Assembly: GCA_964036665.1 (NCBI GenBank)
Contig: OZ038526.1
Span: forward strand, 9,796,001-9,860,000
Reading direction: 5' to 3'
From: Gordius sp. MW1
Lineage: Eukaryota; Nematomorpha; Gordioida; Gordea; Gordiidae
Length of the DNA stretch: 64,000 nucleotides
Position 1 is the first letter of the stretch, and each line of letters starts with the position of its first letter. Below the pieces are notes generated by a model. It was not told the origin of the DNA and made no database searches. It worked only from the letters and a program-made list of their open reading frames with translations. The translations under genes were made by a program, and so were the position numbers. This document shows positions 59,179 to 64,000 of the stretch, piece by piece.

Positions 59179-59324
59179 ATTTTAACAACTATATGGAACA
59201 TATTATAACGATTATAACATATGATCACAACTTAATCTCATAGACTTCAAGCGCATCATTTTAGAACCAACCTACATGATACATTTTTGTCGTACAAATC
59301 TAGCTATATATTTAATATTAATTG

Positions 59325-59760
59325 CTATGCAATTTATATGCTCGTTTTTGGTGTCCTTCCTGTCCAACTTGTAATTTTTTAATAATTGATGTGGAAACTT
59401 ATTCGGGTTTTCAATAGCTGTGAACTTATGCTTTTGTAAAAGTATTATTTTGCTTTCTCAAATGGACTAGCTAATGACCGCTGATGGGCCTTAATTTTTT
59501 CGATCTCGCCCTAGCACAAATTCCATTAATCTTTTTGTGCCCGCCATGGGCGTAGCCAGCATTGCAATTAGAGGGGGGGGGGGGGGCAATATTAATTTAG
59601 GGACGGGCAAAATTATCATTTGTTTAGCCTTAATTTTAATAAATTTCAGCATATTTTGGATTAGAAGAGAGAAGCCGCCCCTCCCTGCCCCCCTTGGCTA
59701 CGCCCATGTGCCCGACTGATTCCTCGTATTTATAAATATCTTTTAGCAACTTGTCAAAGT
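59325..59760. repeat. TGCAATTTATGG-family repeat upstream of the KDM6 start codon
   Basis: Begins AATTGCTATGCAATTTATAT and continues TGTCCAACTTGTAATTTTTT, GACTAGCTAATGACCGCTGA and GGGCCTTAATTTTTTCG, colinear with 31505-31880. It starts about 150 bases upstream of the KDM6 ATG (minus-strand gene), so it occupies the likely promoter or leader. A MITE (59545-59708) is inserted in it. Confidence 0.65.
59545..59708. mobile_element. CATGGGCGTAGCCAG-type MITE
   Basis: The ends are CATGGGCGTAGCCAGCATTG and TTGGCTACGCCCATG, with TGCCCGC on the left and TGCCCGAC on the right as a nearly intact duplication. It carries a G12-type run. Inserted in the repeat upstream of KDM6. Confidence 0.8.
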
Positions 59761-61483
59761 TGTTGCTTTATAACAAATAATTGCGAATTGGCTAAATAAT
59801 TCCTTGCAAATTAATGCTGACAGTTGCTTTCATATTTGTCTGACGCCGGCCCGAGGAATTCTGGTCAATTCCTATATAATTTCGCTGCTTTATAATTTCT
59901 TTTGGTAACTTGTCTAGGTTGGTGATCTATAACAAATGACTGCGAAACTAACTTAATTGTTCCCAAAGGCATTCCTTTTGTGTTTGGCGTAACTGACAAT
60001 CCATGAGGACGGAAATAATCTTATAAATGCTTTTTAATTTTCCTTATTGTTTAATTTTTCTGCAAATAAAAAAAGTAATTTGTTTTAAATGGGGAGAATT
60101 CTAAATTTAAAAGGAAAGACACTTCCTTACTTTCAAGGCTTTTGTTTAGTGAAAACTGGTGCAATTTATAATTTCCACCGAGATTACATACCTTATTTGC
60201 ACTTTGATCTATTTTTTTATTTCATCATACGCCCTTAAAATTTTTCGACCCGCTTTTTCAAAATAATTTATGATACATGTTTAGACATATATATATAAAT
60301 TTACCGATTAAGGAATTAATATCTCCTCAGAGGGATTCCTTAATGGCAAAAATTAAAATTAGTCTTAATTTTTCAACATTTCGCACAAATCCATGGCTTT
60401 TCGATCTCTATTATTTACACAAAAGAAAATAAAGGAAAATATCCATCTATTGTGATGTACAAGCTGTGAAACTCGAAATAAATGCATTATAATTAAAGTG
60501 AGAATAGTTTAAACCCAATTCGGTCGAAACCGCATAACTCTCAACTGATAACAGCGAAATTGCTTTTAATAACGAAAAATTCCTTTATATAGATAATGAC
60601 TTTGTTATGTAAAGTTATCCCTAGTTGCGAACTTTTAATAGCGATTAATGGTTTTAATGATAAAATTTTGTGAAGCAATATATGTATCTTCTACCTAATA
60701 GTAATTGCCTAAGAACTGTTAGATTGAGATAAATACTTAATTAAAAAAATAGAATGATTTGTTCTAATATTACAAAAATGTATATATATAGAATTGGTGG
60801 TCGTGTTTGTAATATTTTTAAGAGATTTATAAACAGGAACAATAGAGGGATCTATTATATATAATATAACACTTTATATGTATACAACAACAACGAAATG
60901 TAAAAAATCTGATTCGTCATTTTGTATTTACTTAAGAAATTATAACTAAGCTTATTTAATTTAAATATTTTATAAATATTTTATACCTGGTATACCTACA
61001 AAAGTATAGAATAAAATCCTAAAAAAGGAAAAGAGACCGCCTTATAAGCTACAGAATATAATACCCATATATTCACCTTTTATAGTAATTATAAACATCA
61101 AGATTTAATAGGGAAATCAGCAAAGTGTCTTTACTAACCCCAGCTTTATAATTAACTGTGGCATAGGCCTACGCAGGATTTCATTTGAGGGGGAGGGGGC
61201 TTTTTCTTCAAATATTTAGTCTGATAAAAATCTTATCCATCTTTAATAACAGATGTATCTCGCTGTGAGTTTGTCCAGTTAAATTTATAGTCTTGCATTA
61301 TAGTGGCGCTTATGTAAGGGAAAGGTAATTGAAGATAATTTAAAATTTAACCTAATATGGTGAAAAAGTGTCATCCTTTTTTATAAAAATTTAATTTAAA
61401 AATACTAACACAACACTTATGTTCCTGATATTGTCTTGTATTTGTGATAGGAATTATTATAACCGTATTATCTCCCTAGTAAT
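59761..61483. other. Flank with a possible eroded repeat end
   Basis: No gene recognised. 61163-61200 (GCATAGGCCTACGCAGGATT then GAGGGGGAGGGGG) resembles one eroded end of the CAGG-GCGTA MITE group. The rest is AT-rich without conserved frames. Confidence 0.4.
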
Positions 61484-62650
61484 TAGTGTTTCGATCTCGT
61501 CTCGTCTCGGTCTCGAAAACAAAATCTCGTCTCGTCTCGGGAGCGATTATGAAAATCTCGATCTCGTCTCGTCTCGGTCTAAAAAATCTCGGTCTCGTCT
61601 CGTCTCGACGAGAATTCTCGTCTCGTCTCGACATTTAATAAAAATATATACGGGAAAAAAATTTCTCCTCTTTTATTAAAAATACTAAATAAGTGTTCAA
61701 AAATCCAAATGGCAAACTTTAATATGTTTGGAAAAACTCTAATACACAAACTTTTTAAAGATTTAGCGGGACACGACATCTTATTGACAATATAAAAATA
61801 AGAATTAACTTATAAAAATAATATTTTCTATAAAAAGTGCAGACTAAAAAAACTATAAATAAATTTGAAATATAGAAAATTAAATTTAATCGTTCTAGCA
61901 AATTATAAGATTTGTATCAAAACTGTGTCTGTCAACTATAAATGGACTTCGAAAATTATAAGTTCGCTATAGTTAACTTAGTTGCATAATTGAGCAAATT
62001 GAAGCAAATTGAGACTCTTTATTTACCCTTGCCAAAGATTCAAAGTAGACCTTAACATATTTAAGGCAAACGTTTAAGTCCATTGATATAACCAACATCA
62101 ATTATAGCCCATAGTATTTATTGCGTGTTTACTATAGCGTTTTAACCAAAAGTTCGAGTGACATTTAAAGATGTTATTATTATTTACAGAATTGATAACT
62201 AGTTGCACAAATTAAAACGTTGTAAAAACAACAATAAAAACAGCATTATTATAGGATTAAGAACATAAAGTTTTAAACTTTAAATTAAAGAGTACGTATT
62301 AAAATGTATGACAAAAATCAACCATACTTAGGTAAATGATTGCCAAATTTTAATTTTTTTGCAAAATAGATAATATTTACTACACTTAGGAATTTTTTTA
62401 ATTACACATATATTCCATAAATATTGATTTACACTTAATATACCTTAAATGTAAATCATGTAAATTAAAATACACAATTAACGATCAATAAAAAGTCGAG
62501 ATCTCGCCGAGAAAATCTCGTATCGCCTCGTCTCGACATCAAAATTCTCGTCTCGATCTCGACTCCATTTTTCAATTTCTCGTCTCGTCTCGTCTCGGCT
62601 TTTCGAGACGAGACGAGACCGAGATTTTTCTCGGTTTTTCCGCATCACTA
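61484..62650. mobile_element. hAT-like element with TCTCG subterminal arrays and perfect 8-bp duplication
   Basis: The left end is TAGTGTTTCGATCTCG and the right end CCGCATCACTA. The octamer CTAGTAAT is identical at 61476-61483 and 62651-62658. Both ends carry arrays of TCTCGTCTCGG: left 61494-61632, and right 62497-62635, where the sense changes to CGAGACGAGAC after a TCGGCTTTTCGAGACGAG turn. The interior has no transposase. The interior and right end match the old copy at 7594-10615. Confidence 0.88.
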
Positions 62651-63568
62651 CTAGTAATTTACCCTTCTCAAAACTAACTAAAATTTCTTCTATAAAATTA
62701 TTTATCACTAGTTTTACCAGAAACTCTTTAGTGTTTAGTGCTTGAGATAGATCAGGTTGACATATATAATTTGATTCTAAGATTGTGTTTTGTAACACAT
62801 GCTTAAGCTAATGTAGAGCCCTGCAAATTGCTTTTCAGTGGACTCAGCTCAATCGAGGCCTGCCGCTTTTAATTTTGTTCTGCCCGTCCGAAGAAATGAT
62901 GTGTATTAGAACCTTGTAATTTCTAAACATAATTAATTAAAAATCTGATTATTTCATATGCAATAAAATTAATTATTTAGGGATAAAAACCAAAAAAAAA
63001 ATCGATAAATTATTACTTGAAATTTTAAATTACCTTGCAACGACTAAATCATCTAAAATAACACTAGCAACAAATAATGGTCTGGTGAAATCAACCGAAA
63101 AACGATTAACATATTTTGATACAGATTTTTGTGCGAATACTATACGTCAAGTTTTTAAAATAATTGATTTCAATTTGCGAAAATGAGCGTTTTTACCCCT
63201 TTTTGGATGTGTATACTGAGAAAACAAATCGACAAAAATCTGAAAAAATATTTCTTGGTGGTAAAACAAATATAGAAGAAATACATGCCAAAACAATTTT
63301 TTACTCAGGCTAACTACTTTTTAATATATCTAAAATTTCACGTACTCCCTATATTTAATATCCCAAAAGCTTCAGACTATTAATCAACTTTTTTATATTT
63401 TGTTTTCTGCCAATTAATATGATTACATTTTTATGTTTTTTTAAACAGAAGGAAGAATTAACTAAAGCATTATTAAACTGAGATTAGGATGGGGGCAGAT
63501 TGATTGATAAGAGGGTGAATGAAATGTAGTAGTAGGATTATATTGGTAACGCAGTAGCTTCTAGCTAC
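62651..63568. other. Nothing recognised
   Basis: AT-rich, with short open frames only and no repeat end that can be paired. Confidence 0.4.
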
Positions 63569-64000
63569 TAGAGATCTGCACGGGCAGGTCCGACCCGCGG
63601 ACGGGTCTAAAAACCCGGCCCGCGGGCGGGTACGGACGGGCTTAACAATAAATGGAATTTTTTCAACGAACTTGATCGGGCCTGACGTTTTATAAGGGGC
63701 TTGAACGGGCTAGAGATTATATAAAGGTAATGGAATTAGAAAGGTCCTTTAAAGTCAGACAACTATATAAATATATGATTCTTATTAAAAATTTAGCTAT
63801 TAATTGCTTAATTTTTTAACCTCTATTTTGGTATATCTTGTAGCATCAGGCGCGTAGCCAGGATTTTCTCCGGGGGGGGGGGGGGGAAATTTCCAAAAAT
63901 TTGGGGGGGGGGGAAAAAATTCCCAAAAATTTTTTATAACATTTTTATTTCAACATTAAAATTATAAAATTTGGTATAAAACATAAAGAAAGTCATGATA
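63569..64000. mobile_element. hAT-like element end with GGCCCGCGGG array, cut by the window edge
   Basis: Starts TAGAGATCTGCACGGGCAGG followed by CCGACCCGCGGACGGG and CGGCCCGCGGGCGGGTACGG, the same terminus type as 2665-2827. The right end is not within the window. A CAGGCGCGTAGCCAGGAT MITE begins at 63847 and also runs off the end, probably nested in it. Confidence 0.6.

Noticed and set aside
1-64000. LTR retroelements, Polintons or other virus-derived elements, CRISPR arrays and bacterial operons
   Set aside because: No paired long terminal repeats, capsid, integrase or envelope-like frames were recognised; repeats with regular spacing are the CCAATGG minisatellite; the gene structure is eukaryotic.

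Overview
The window comes from an AT-rich, repeat-crowded, intron-rich nuclear genome. A full-length KDM6/UTX-type histone demethylase (a family known from animals and close relatives), RTE-type LINEs, and a flood of hAT-like elements with 8-bp target duplications point to an animal or a close holozoan relative. I cannot name the species.

Two host genes can be supported. (1) At 11388-13073 (+) an uninterrupted 561-codon ORF encodes a class I photolyase with a bacterial-looking FAD domain. (2) On the minus strand one KDM6 (UTX/KDM6A-like) gene runs from an ATG at 59178 to a stop at 22926. I could place 25 coding exons with phase-consistent GT-AG junctions: 4530 coding bases, 1509 residues. The order is N-terminal TPR array, Pro/Ser/Asn-rich linker, JmjC domain with H-x-E...H, then a Cys4 zinc module and a long C-terminal tail. 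Intron 5 is about 20.0 kb (38192-58215) and holds most of the LINE and transposon debris in the right half of the window.

Layout. 1-11387: decayed LINE C-terminal fragments, hAT-type elements inserted into one another, a CCAAT-minisatellite element and a foldback element. 11388-13073: photolyase. 13074-22925: a dense row of hAT elements, most with readable 8-bp target duplications, including a pair of paralogues of which one carries the minisatellite element as a nested insert. 22926-38191: KDM6 exons 25 to 6. 38192-58215: giant intron with RTE LINE pieces on both strands, a 1.1-kb hAT element with a transposase C-terminus, a pogo/Tigger-like MITE and the longest copy of the minisatellite element, which contains a tRNA-like segment. 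58216-59178: KDM6 exons 5 to 1. 59179-64000: promoter-side repeats, a TCTCG-array hAT element and two elements cut by the window end.

The most distinctive signals are the hAT families that each carry their own short subterminal array (GAACGCGTTC, TCTCG, CGGGTT or GGCCCG), the inverted-repeat-ended element filled with a CCAATGG minisatellite, and the intronless photolyase beside a 25-exon host gene. All intron and repeat boundaries were read by eye; no database search was run.
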